A DNA stretch of 64,000 bases from Tillandsia leiboldiana (Eukaryota > Streptophyta > Magnoliopsida > Poales > Bromeliaceae), in assembly GCA_029204045.2 (NCBI GenBank), contig CM055067.1, positions 26,052,838 through 26,116,837 on the forward strand, in the 5' to 3' direction. Made by a program: the position numbers and the translations under genes. This document shows, piece by piece, positions 11,240 through 21,070 of the stretch (positions are counted from its first letter, which is position 1; each line of letters begins with the position of its first letter). Under the pieces are notes generated by a model. It ran no database searches. It worked only from the letters and a program-made list of their open reading frames with translations, and was not told where the DNA came from.

Positions 11240-11569
11240 TCAGGATGAAGCCTCAAACAGGTAGGGGAAAGAAGTCCTCATCTCATCCTCTGGCTCCCAA
11301 GTAGCCTCTCTCTCATCATGGTGACTCCACTGAACCTTCACAAAAGGTATGACCTGATTGTGCAATTCTTTAGTCTCACGGGCAAGAATCCGCATCGGGT
11401 GCTCCTGGTTGCTCAAATCCTGCTCGAACTCGGGGGAAGAGAAGTCAATAACATGTGAGGGATCATAGACATACTTCCTCAAAACGGATACATGGAATAC
11501 ATCGTATGTGCCTGCAAGCCGTGGCGGTAGCGTAACCCGATATGCAATTGGTCCAATGCGCTCCAAAAT
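11240..11569 (-). pseudogene. pol: B: integrase C-terminal domain with chromodomain
   Basis: This open stretch starts in the integrase GPY/F-like region (RIGPIAYRVTLPP, then YDVFHVSVLRKYV) and ends with a chromodomain-like tail (IPFVKVQWSHH followed by EREATWEPEDEM and FPYLF, then a stop). In this family that tail targets integration to chromatin. The A-T-W-E motif and the short terminal acidic-aromatic segment resemble the Tekay/Del chromovirus clade. It is the C-terminal end of a Pol polyprotein, not a separate gene, and lies 30 bp from the polypurine tract, as expected. Confidence 0.85.
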
Positions 11570-12327
11570 CTCAAAAGGGCCAATAAACCGCGGACTGAGC
11601 TTTCCGCGTACTCCAAATCTGCGTACCCCTCGAGACGGCTAGACTTTCAAGAAAACATGATCACCAATCTGGAACTCTAAGTCTCGTCGCCTCCTGTCAG
11701 CATAACTCCTCTGCCGGCTCTGAGCTGTCACTAGATGTCGCCGTATCATCTTAACCTTTTCCTCGGCATCCTGGAGCAAATCTGGTCCCAGTGTCTTCCT
11801 TTCATCCACTTCACTCCAATATAATAGGGATCAACACTTGCGTCCATACAATGCTTCAAATGGTGCCATATGGATGCTTGTCTGATAGCTATTGTTGTAC
11901 GCAAACTTAGCCAGTCGAAGATGTCGATCCCAACCTCCATTGAAGCTCAGAACACAAGCCCTCAACATATCCTCAAGAGTCTGAATAGTGCGCTCTAACT
12001 GTCCATCGGTCTGTGGGTGAAAGACTATACTGAAGCGAAGCTAAGTACCCAAGGCTGTCTGAAGGATCCTCCAAAACTGTGATGTGAATCTCGGGTCTCT
12101 ATCAGATATGATCGAGCTGGTACACCATGTAATCTCACAATCTCACCCATGTACAGTTGTGCTAATCGCTCCAAGGACTAACCCATCTGAATAGGGAGAA
12201 AGTGGGTTGATTTAGTCAATCTATCTACAATGACCCAAATAGTATCAGCTCCACTCTGTGATCTCGGTAATCCCATAGTGAAGTCCATAGTCATATGATC
12301 CCATTTCCATTCAGGGATTGGGAGGCT
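11570..12327 (-). pseudogene. pol: B: integrase catalytic core, broken
   Basis: In order on the minus strand are WKWDHMTMDF (first catalytic Asp near 12283-12285), WVIVDRLTKSTHFLPI, SDRDPRF (second Asp, near 12100) and FHPQTDGQLERT (catalytic Glu, near 11990), then NGGWDRHLRLAKFAYN. All three catalytic acidic residues can be read. The frame is broken by a single-base slip just before the second Asp and by stops, including TAG at 12043-12041 and a TGA near 11833. It therefore cannot make active integrase. Confidence 0.8.
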
Positions 12328-12534
12328 CTACAATTTGCCAGCTGGAACCTGATGTTCAACCTTGACTTGCTGGCAAGTTAAACAATGAGCAACAAACCTC
12401 CCAATATCTTTCTTCATCCCTGTCCACCAGAACTGTGTCCGGAGGTCTCTATATATCTTAGTACCACCTGGGTGAATGGTATAAGGTGTATAGTGAGCCT
12501 CCCTCAAAATCTGCTCTCTAATCTCTGAATCCAT
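12328..12534 (-). pseudogene. pol: B: integrase zinc-binding domain
   Basis: The frame reads REAHYTPYTIHPGGTKIYRD then FVAHCLTCQQVKVEHQ, giving the H-H-C-C zinc ligands of the integrase N-terminal domain, with FWWTGMKKDI between. It is in the same frame as the RNase H segment upstream. The TAG at 12330-12328 falls where related elements usually have glutamine, so this stop is a secondary lesion, not a protein end. Confidence 0.85.
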
Positions 12535-12648
12535 GGGCGCGCATGCACCGTCCTTGTACCTGAGTACTCCCGATGCATCAATAGTAAAATCCCCAGTCTG
12601 ACCTTGTTGTATCTGATCTTGAATCCTCTCAAGGTAGGGGTCCTCACT

Positions 12649-13290
12649 CTATTTCTCTCTGATCCTGTCTAACAGAGTGGGCTGCAAGATCAAAGACATA
12701 AGTCTTGCAGGAACCCCAGGGGATACAACCTCGATATCAAGACGCCTCAACTGCTCTAATAGTGGCCTCTGCTGGGTGATCATCAAGCTCAAGGAATGCC
12801 CTACTCGTCTACTAAAAGCGTCCGCGACCACATTAGCTTTTCCAGGATGATACTGTATACTCATATCATAATCCTTCAACAATTCCAGCCAACGTCGTTG
12901 TCTCAAATTGAGCCCTTTCTGAGTAAACAAGTACTTCAAACTCTTATGATCAGTGAATACTTCACAATGCTCTCCATAAAGATAGTGGCGCCATAGCTTC
13001 AATGCAAAGACAACCGCGACTAACTCCAAATCATGCGTAGGGTAATTCTTCTTATAATCCTTCAACTGACGCGAAGCATAAGCAATTACCCTACCATGCT
13101 GCGTCAAAACACAACCTAGTCCGCTGTTGGAGGCATCACTGTAGATAACAAATCCCTCTCCCATCACTGGTAATGCAAGGATCGGTGTTGACATTAACCT
13201 CTGTTTCAGCTCCTCAAAGCTTTGCTGGCAATGCTCATTCCAAACAAATTTGACCCCTTTCCTAATCAATCTGGTGAGTATGATCTTCTT
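12649..13290 (-). pseudogene. pol: B: RT thumb and RNase H, N-terminally truncated
   Basis: From about 13290 the minus strand reads LTRLIRKGVKFVW (end of reverse transcriptase). The RNase H domain follows with its acidic residues in place: FVIYSDASNSGLG, HDLELVAVVFALK, CEVFTDHKSLKYL and KANVVADAFSRR. The reverse-transcriptase palm, protease and gag are absent: at 13290-13305 the sequence switches to unrelated plus-strand material of element F. A TAG at 12651-12649 ends the open stretch. The ATG at 13497 is in F sequence, so that start is not real. Confidence 0.85.
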
Positions 13291-14705
13291 TACAGATGTT
13301 TGAGCTAGACCATGTTTGTTACCGACACCTCTCATGCATGTACTAGTAGAGCATTTTGCATCCCTGCATGACCTAGAGGTAGGGTTGTTACCACGTGCAC
13401 TAGAGGTGCAGGTCCTTGAGTAGGTTATGCATGTAGAGGAGATTGTGGAGCGTGTCCTGTGCAGTTGAGACTGTGGAGCACACCGGCGGACTAACAAGCT
13501 TTATAGCAGTACCTGGACGAGGACATGGTGCGTTGGATTGGATGGCGCAGTATCATGGGATGATGGACTGAGGAGGAAGGATTGTGACCTTCCGCTAGCA
13601 AGACAAGGGGAATTCTTCTACAGAGACTGTCAGAGTACGCAATGTGCAGTGAAAACTTCATCGGTAAGGATCATGTAGAGGAAGAGCCGAGCTTGTGTTA
13701 TTATTTTTGCTTGATTGTGCTAAAGGCGCCTACGGCGGCACCGGGAACCCAGGATACTCCTATTGTCCACAGGGTTCCGAATATGATTTCACCTGAGTTG
13801 ATGATGATGTCGCCGAATAGGAGGATTGAGTTGTGGATTGACGTGGTTCTGGGAACCATGCCAATTTTGAAGGCACCTTATTGGATGGTACCCGTAAAGC
13901 TGAGAGAGCTGATGGCATCATTGATGGAATTAATGGTTAGAGGGTTGTTAGACCTAGTGTCTCACCTTGGGGAGGTGCACCTTCATTATTGTTGCAGAGA
14001 TGGTAGATCGCTTGGTCTGCCAGCGTAGATTGACTGGCAGTGGCACCCACATAGGATTTTGAGGTGTGAGGATGTTTTGGGCAGGAGCGCAGTGTAGAGC
14101 TGGAGCCTGATGATAGCGCGACAGATGCCACTTCTGGAGCAGATGTGACAATTAGGACTAGAGGTTGTGTCCCTAGGGGTCACGGTTAGATCGTAGCTTT
14201 CGTCTTTGTAGCCACAGCAGTAACAGCTTCAACACTTCTCTTCCTTCTTCTCGTCGTTATGCCGAAACTCACGAACGGGACGAAAACTTCGAAAGGCTAC
14301 TCCAGAAATGGAGACAGTGCCCGAACCTGTTCTTGCTTGATTGGGGCAAAGACACTGGCCTTTCGAAATTTTCGGACTTTTCGCTATTTTTGGTAGCTTT
14401 CTAAATAGAGAGTTGGGGTTGATGACGTTCCTGATGTTGGTGCCTTTACCTTTCTTGGTTGGTTGTGAAGGTGTACTTCGAGTAGTTTTGGACGAGTTGG
14501 TACCAAGGGTTTGCTTTTAGAGCTTGTTGCTTTTCCCCCGCGATTTATTGGAGTGCTCGTGTTTTCCACGTCCCAGCTCAGAGGTGATATGTTTTGCATC
14601 CCTCGCCCGTGTTTGACTCACCCACTCGAGATTTGTGAGTGTCTGGAGTACGAGGGACGCTCGTTGCGAATTCGGACTCGTGAGATGAGGGGACTGTGCA
14701 ACCTG
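13290..14705 (+). mobile_element. Element F, internal region remnant
   Basis: Plus-strand sequence matches the internal regions of E and H. The part near 13345-13410 (tagtagagcattttgcat, ttaccacgtgcactagagg) matches E near 31525-31600. A protease-RT remnant follows, then the block with the stem-loop core at 14326-14343 and the pre-PPT sequence seen in H at 56580-57000. No polypurine tract is left: near 14705 the sequence passes directly into the middle of the LTR. The 5' part of F, including gag and 5' LTR, is missing. Confidence 0.7.
13715..14028 (+). pseudogene. pol: F: protease-RT linker remnant
   Basis: The plus-strand frame contains APTAAPGTQDTPIVHRVPN, then NRRIELWIDVVLGTMPI and PVKLRELMASLMEL. 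This order is that of the segment before Ty3/gypsy reverse transcriptase, ending at the start of the RT fingers (out-of-frame CCRDG near 13995). The equivalent remnants in E and A share the same wording, so they descend from one partly deleted ancestor. Confidence 0.65.
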
Positions 14706-15163
14706 TTTTGGGACGAGAGCTACGGGCGGCTGTGCCTGCAACCTGTTCTTGTTTGATTGGGGTTGTAGGCGTCAGTCTCTCAGAATTCTTGATCCTTGTG
14801 TTGTTGGACGGTTGGATTAGATGTTGGACTGATGAGGGTTCTGACTAGATGGTTTTGGGCGATCTGTTCGCACGTGGTTTTGGATTGTAGCCTGCATGTG
14901 CCACAGATGTGATACTTGGTTCCGCACTATTTTCCTTAGTGGGGTCGCTCCCCCTGAGTGTCGCTCCGGATGCGATGGTTGGGCCTGTTGAGGTGGTTTT
15001 GCATGAGGTTATATTAGTCCATTAGGACACCCTACGTAATTCCTGCCCAGCAATGCGAGGTGGTTGTAGGTTAGAGCAGGCTTTAGGTTAGAGCAGGCTT
15101 GACTGACATTTTTGGCAGTCATTACAGTTCGGTTGTTTTGGGCACCCCGAGTTAGTGTGATTG
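14706..15163 (+). mobile_element. Element F, 3' LTR, segment 1
   Basis: This aligns with H's LTR from about 53100 onward (acgagagctacgggcggctg, then the stem-loop core at 14742-14759, then gggtcgctccccctgag). About 2.3 kb of LTR start plus the polypurine tract have been deleted. It breaks at 15163, where element C is inserted with duplicated GATTG. Confidence 0.75.
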
Positions 15164-18100
15164 TGTCACGCCCCGGGGTCGAAACTGCGACCCGAGCCCG
15201 CCAACAGATCCGCCGCCCATACGGGAAGCCCCGTATAGATGAAGCGTCTAACCTGCAAAAAGATGGATACTATAGCTATACAGATATTAGAGCTGAAAAG
15301 TAAACTACTGCATAAGAAATAATACAACTGTCAAATAGTACAAGTCTGAACCTCACTACAAAAGTCTCTCAAAATAAAACTCTCAAAAGTAACTAACTAC
15401 CAAATTCCAGCAGACTGTACTACTAAGCTCCAAAAAGGGGTACCGCTATACTCCAAGGACGGGTAGGGAACTAGCTCGCGACTCCCTCACCTCGATCAGC
15501 AATAAAATGATCAGCAATTGGAACAGCAGGAACTGGAGAAAGGGTCCCTGGGGAAAGACACCACAGCGGGTGTGAGAACTACATCCCACAGTAGTTCTCA
15601 GTGGGTACCGCTACCAAGCCCGACGGTCTGCCCACTAAGTCTACTAGAGGCATAAGATAACAGGAAAACTGTAATAATAAAAAGATAAGCTGGAAAGAGT
15701 CTACAGCTATCATGCCTCTATCTACAATGCTCAAAGGGTGATACAGATGAAAATGATGCATCTACTAGCTCTCAAAATACAGTCACCCAATCTACACTGA
15801 CTGCCACATAGGGTCCAGTCAAACCTGCGCCCACCTACGGCCGTTACATCCAAGGAGGACCGGACTTACGTAGGGCGTCCGTGACTGCCAAAACTGGCCC
15901 AGCCAGAGGGACTGCGTCGACAAGTCGCGATAGCAAAGTAACAGGCCCAACTCCGGAGTGGCACTCGAGGGGCGCGACCCCACCGAGGAAAGTATCTGCG
16001 CATCTCTGTCGAGCTCAATATGGCTCATGCAGGCTATAGTCCAATCCACGATCAACAAGATCGACAGTAACCAACAAATCACATCTCTAACTCACTGGCT
16101 GGAAACAATCGACAGCCGGGACCACCGTCAACCCAACGGCCCCCAAAATAGGACATCCAACTCACAGACGAGAAAGAACCAACCGACACAGTAAGGGTCC
16201 GAGAATCCCAAAAGGTCGGTGTCTAGAATCCCAATCAAACAAGAACAGACTCCAGACTCAACCTTTCGAAGTTCTCGACCCTTTACAGTTCGGGAAAACA
16301 ACTCCCTTGGTAAAACATGCAGAAGAAACCAACCAGGGTCCGAAAGTTACGGGAGACCAACACCTACAACCCTATCAAACAAGAACAGGTTCCAGGTACA
16401 GCCCCCGTAGCTTTCGTCCCGAAATAAGGGAACGGCCCCAAGAACCCAGGTCACCCAACTCTCTCGGGTGAGGAAGTTTGTAATAAAAGATGGCAGTTAT
16501 TACTGAAAACTATTTTAATCTGAGAAATCTAATTTAATATATTTTAGTTCTTTTAGGAAAAATAGTTAGAAAACAAGTTTTTATACCCAAACCCCGAAGG
16601 GCTAATGCCTTCGTCCAATCAGACAAGAACAGACTCCGGCGACTCTTCGATATTTGGAAGAAAACATTGGTTGACTAAAATCATGTGTGTGTCCAAAAGG
16701 TTATGGGTTCAAGGTCCTGCTATCACTGGTATACTATTGCCACTAACACAGTGGCAACACATAAAACCGAGAAACACGACATCCCGGGACCACCGTTCAC
16801 CCAACGACTCCCGCCACAGATATAATACCAGCTACATCTACCAGACTCCACTCTACCCCCAAGCACGAGTGTAACATGCATCCCACACTAAGAGAAATCC
16901 CGACCACTCCACCCACTATCCGGGCGAGGATAACACTATGTCCAGGAATAGAATAAGAAGTGTGGATGTCTAAAGCATAAATAAACCTAGTCCAAGTGAG
17001 GGTTTTCTACTGGTTTAGTTACACATGCAACATATGACAGGGTGCTAGATCAAGTTCCAATAGTGGTACTTAAGTTAACACAGATAGGAAGCATACATCA
17101 ACATGATCATGATAACGACGCGAGAACATCCTCTCTATATCTAACATGCTTCCTAACACATCTAACAATCAGGTATGATTTACTACACGATAGAATTAAT
17201 GAATAGTCCACCGATTTTGGAGACGAAGCAACCCACCTAAAGCGCGCGTCAACCAAGATCCAAAAATAGGCTGAAACAGAACAGGGACAATCCTCGGATT
17301 TCCACAATTCCAATGGGTCCCAAAACACCCAAAGACACCTCCTGGGTACAAAGACATAGTCCAAACATTGCAATCAACACAAAATTCCAAGTTTACAAAC
17401 TGCTGAAAAATCAGTCCTGGAAATGCTTAAATACCACCTGCGAGATAATCTTCAAAAATTTCAATAAAAATACGATGGCGATCGTAGCGAAGAGTAGATG
17501 TCGATCGAGTCCTCACATGTTGAAATCTGATAACCGAGTGCAGAGATCCGACAAGCCTTCACTGTCCAGAAAAACCACCAACAAAAAATAGGTTCAAAGA
17601 TGCCTCGTAAAATGTGCCAAGAACTCAAAATGAAGCAAGGTGATCAACACGGAAATCGAAGGCCTACCTCTCATAAAACTGATGCCGCACAAATCATCCA
17701 AAAATTCCTTCGGAGTAGCTCTGTGGATCTAGCGGACTGAAACGCGACGGAAATGGGCCACCGAAGAAGAAACGTCGCACTGCGCCAAGATGCCGTAGTC
17801 GTCGATGCCGCGCCTTCCAAAAATTCCGAAACTCCTTTGCAAGGTGCAGCACAAGAAGAGAAACAACTTCACTTGAGGGCTCAGTCGCAAAAGGGCTCGG
17901 GAAAAAGGTCCAAAGGCTCAAGGAAGAGGGCTATTTATAGCCCAAGCCCACCAAGGAAGGAATCGAATTCTGGCGCCAGATTCGGGCGCCCGAATCCGGC
18001 CCAAGCCCAACACTGTGCGCGCCCGAATTCCTCTCGGCACGCCATGTCACCCGCTCCGCGCCCGCCAATCGCGGCGCGCCGCGTGGCGACGCGGTCCACG

Positions 18101-18679
18101 GCGGGAACCGTGGGTCGCAGTTCACGGCAGCCCAGACGGGTCGCTGCGCCCGCCAATGGGCGGACGACATGTGGCCTGGCGGGGTCCACGGTGCGCCACG
18201 CTCGGCGTGCTGTCGCGCGTGCGTTGACCGCCCAATCAGCGCGCGACACATGGCACGCCCGTCGTTGGCTGGTCCCGGTGCACGCCAAAACCCGTGGACC
18301 GCCCTGCCCGCCGCCGCGCACACGCCTGCCCGCGCCCCCGCAGCCGCGCTCCGCCGCTGCCCGTCGCTTCCGGCGCTGCCTTGGCCTACCGGAACAGTAA
18401 AATCTTGCCTCGAAATCCGTGTTTTTGCAACCGGGCTCCGAAAAATACAAGTAGTCCATTTTCATCGTTTTCGCACGCTGAGTCCAAATCGATGTCTGTT
18501 TTGCCTAATTTTACTTCTAAAATTTGTCGAAGGCATCCGGATAGGTATTCTTAATCCAAATTTCGTGCTGGGTTCAAATCTGAGGTCCGATTTGCGCGCA
18601 ACCATCTCCAACACACATCATAGGCCTCCAGAAGCCACAATTCACACTGCAAAAGCTCGGCGGAGATCCGGTCATCACA
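15164..18679 (-). repeat. Element C, 3' LTR (left copy)
   Basis: In element orientation U3 is very GC-rich (18679 to about 17940) with CCAAT and degenerate G-box pairs, then a TATA box at 17940-17931. A donor-like TTTAG|GTGGGT has its GT at 17236, and an acceptor-like TTTTTGCAG ends at 15253. Three stem-loop modules have cores at 16617-16632, 16373-16388 and 16233-16248. The conserved GAGAACTAC hairpin is at 15573-15600 and the U5 hairpins at 15164-15255. Large reading frames in the GC-rich part (17753-18465, both strands) mirror each other and are not credible genes. Confidence 0.93.
17931..17940 (-). promoter_or_regulatory. TATA box of C left LTR
   Basis: The 10 bp read CTATAAATAG on the minus strand, about 740 bp inside the LTR, between GC-rich U3 and the leader. 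The right LTR has the matching box at 23843-23852 (GTATAAATAG). Confidence 0.7.
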
Positions 18680-18695
18680 TCCTCCCCCACTAAAA
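18680..18695 (-). other. Element C polypurine tract
   Basis: Minus-strand TTTTAGTGGGGGAGGA lies directly before the 3' LTR and is preceded by a GGGGATGAAAC block, matching the other elements here. Confidence 0.82.
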
Positions 18696-19589
18696 GAAAG
18701 TTTCATCCCCGAAACTAAAACGCACACCAAAACCAACTCGTCCAAATCTACTCGAAGTACGCCAACACATCCAAACAAGAAAGGTAAAGGCCCCACCAAG
18801 GAACGTCATCAAATCCAACTCTTAATTTGGAAAGCAGCCGAAAATAATGAAAAGTCTGAAAATTCCGAAAGGCCGGTGTCCTCGCCCCAATCAAACAAGA
18901 ACAGGTTTGGGCACTGTCTCCGTTTCTGGAGTAGCCTTTCGAAGTTTTCGTCCCGTTCGTAAGTTTCAGCATAAAGGCGATAAAAAAGGGAGAGAAGTGT
19001 TGAAGTCGTTCCTGCTGTGGCTATAAATACGAAAGCTACGATCTAACCGTGACCCCTAGGAACACAACCTCTAGTCCTAATCGTCACATACGCTGTAGTG
19101 GTGGCGTCTGTCCAATGCCGCTGAAGCCATCGCTGCAGGTAGGGTACCTTGGCAACTTGTGAAAATGAACTCCTCCAGTCCAGCTCGCGGAAGGGTCACT
19201 GTTCTCAATCCACAATCAGTCGTTGCATGATATCGCGCCAACCGGTTCATCCCGTGTGCTCGATCAGAGTCTTGGAGCTGCCACCAAACCGTCACACCTG
19301 CCGGTATAACCCGCGGTCTCACTGCACTGGACATGATCCACAAGCCTCCTCCAAGTGCACAACACCAACTGGAACCTGTACCTCTAGTGCACGTGATAAC
19401 AACTCTACCTCTAGTCCATGCAGGAAAGCAAAAATACTCTAACTCAGACTGCTGTGATGAAATCATGCCTGCGACAACCTGGTCCACTGCCGTGGCGCCC
19501 TCCAACCGGGCGGCACAGACTCATCCGCTCGATGTAGGTGGTCGTCGCTCAGTCTGCCTCGACGTCAAAGTCCAGTCTGTCGGAAAATA
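18696..19589 (-). other. C: noncoding 3' internal region
   Basis: No protein is readable. On the minus strand the region carries the stem-loop module (core 18889-18905, outer arms CGAAAG and CTTTCG) and then blocks shared with the H, F, G and E internal regions. A stretch near 19380-19500 matches E near 31490-31640, including the tail GGCGCCACGG. This shared noncoding segment replaces pol in the family. Confidence 0.6.
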
Positions 19590-20775
19590 CCTAGACTATC
19601 CACATAGGAAGCATGGCCTCTGCCTCTGCTCACACTGGGGCAACGAATGGGGCCCTCCGTAGAAACACATCCATGCTACCGCCGCTGCTGCTACTGATAC
19701 TGCTGCTGAGACTGCTGGTACTACGGCTGCTGCCGATCTCTGGCGCCTCTGAAACCCACGATCCTGAGGATGGAATCGTGGAGGTCTCGGAGGCTCCTGC
19801 CTACTCGTCTATCCTCCGTCATCAGGCGTGGGCGCTTCACGCCCAAACTCCCATCGGGGATGTGTTCCACTCAGTCAAAATCACATTCCCTCGTTCCACA
19901 TAAGGGCCTGCTCCATCGAGGCGTCAAAAGTCTGCAGTCTGCGTGACCGAACAAACTGATAGATATCTCGGCGCAAACCCCGCTCGAACAAGTAAATCCA
20001 ATGCGCCTCGTCCCTGGCCGCGTGTAGTACACAGTCCAATAGCTGGTTGAAATCCATGATGTATTTCTGTACAGAACGGTCTCCCTGTTGGAGGTTCCTC
20101 GGATCCTCTTCCAGCTTCTATCTGACACTCTCGGGGAAGAAAGCTCCAAGAAGAAGGCTCCAAGAAGTAAGCTGTGGAACTCCGCCCAAGTGAGCAACTG
20201 TGTCCCAGGCGGACCAACAGGTCGAACTCGCCGCCACCATGCCTCGGCATTGTGCTCTAGAAAATTTGTTGCCAGAAAAACCTGAAACCTCTCCTCGATA
20301 AAAAAGAGTCTCAAAGAGTCGCTCCATCGCTGTGATCCATGACTCTGCCTCCCACGGCTCCAAACTCTGCCCAGAGAAACGAGGCGGGTTGAGCTGGCGG
20401 AACCTCATCAAGCACTCTACAACCTCTCGCTGCTCTGCAGGGGTCAACTGTCCTGCCGTCCCAGACGGCTGTCTGCTGGCAATCGGCGCAATAGGGGCTG
20501 CCGGTGCCGCTGGTACAACTGGGGGGTGCCACGGCCGGCGAAGATGGTGCGGGGGAACTCTCCGGGGGTGCAATAACTGGCTGCGCCCTCTGCTCAAACA
20601 TATGCATCATCCGGTCCATGGCTTCCTCCTGGCATCGGACAGCCTCCGACATATGTGCCATCTGGGTCCATAACTCCTGGGTCTCGCTCTGCTCTAATAG
20701 CTCTGCCTCCCGCTGCTCGGGTTACTCATCAGATGCGGGATGTGCCCTCCTCACTGCACGACATCTCAGGGGCAT
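19590..20775 (-). pseudogene. gag: C: gag pseudogene
   Basis: Start is ATG at 20775-20773 (MPLRCRAVRRAHPASDE, then a stop), parallel to MPPRRR in H. Further on are a coiled-coil-like stretch (SEAVRCQEEAMDRMMHMFE), proline-rich linker, capsid core EPWEAESWITAMERLFETL, NFLEHNAEAWWRRVRPVGP in a second frame, and zinc-knuckle remnants (CFLCG near 19600). At least two frameshifts separate these. TAG at 20120-20118 sits where H has CAG, and near 19742 C keeps CAG where H has its second TAG. Gag would package RNA; this copy cannot. Confidence 0.82.
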
Positions 20776-21050
20776 CATATTCCACTGCACAATAACAAAC
20801 ATCAGGACACAACAACCATTCAACCCAATCCAGCGAAAGTCTAAAACATGTCATCCATTCCACAACATTATGTTGTCTGCAGCCAACATAATCGCTTAGG
20901 AGAATAAACATGCCAATCACTCATCCCGTCCCTTGGGAGAGGTATAAAACTCAATCAGGACTCTCGCTATAAGTCACGACTCTCACGTAGTCATCCTAAG
21001 GTCCATCCACATGCCTAGGGTTTCTAAGTCCATAATGACCTACAACCTAG

Positions 21051-21062
21051 GCTCTGGTACCA
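21051..21062 (-). other. Element C primer binding site
   Basis: Minus-strand TGGTACCAGAGC differs at one base from the TGGTATCAGAGC of its relatives. It lies 8 bp from the 5' LTR at 21071. Confidence 0.85.
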
Positions 21063-21070
21063 CTCTAATC

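Noticed and set aside
17753..18465. 215-aa and 176-aa frames in C's LTR
   Set aside because: Mirror-image frames in the GC-rich U3, disrupted differently in the sister LTR, with Arg/Ala/Pro composition only.
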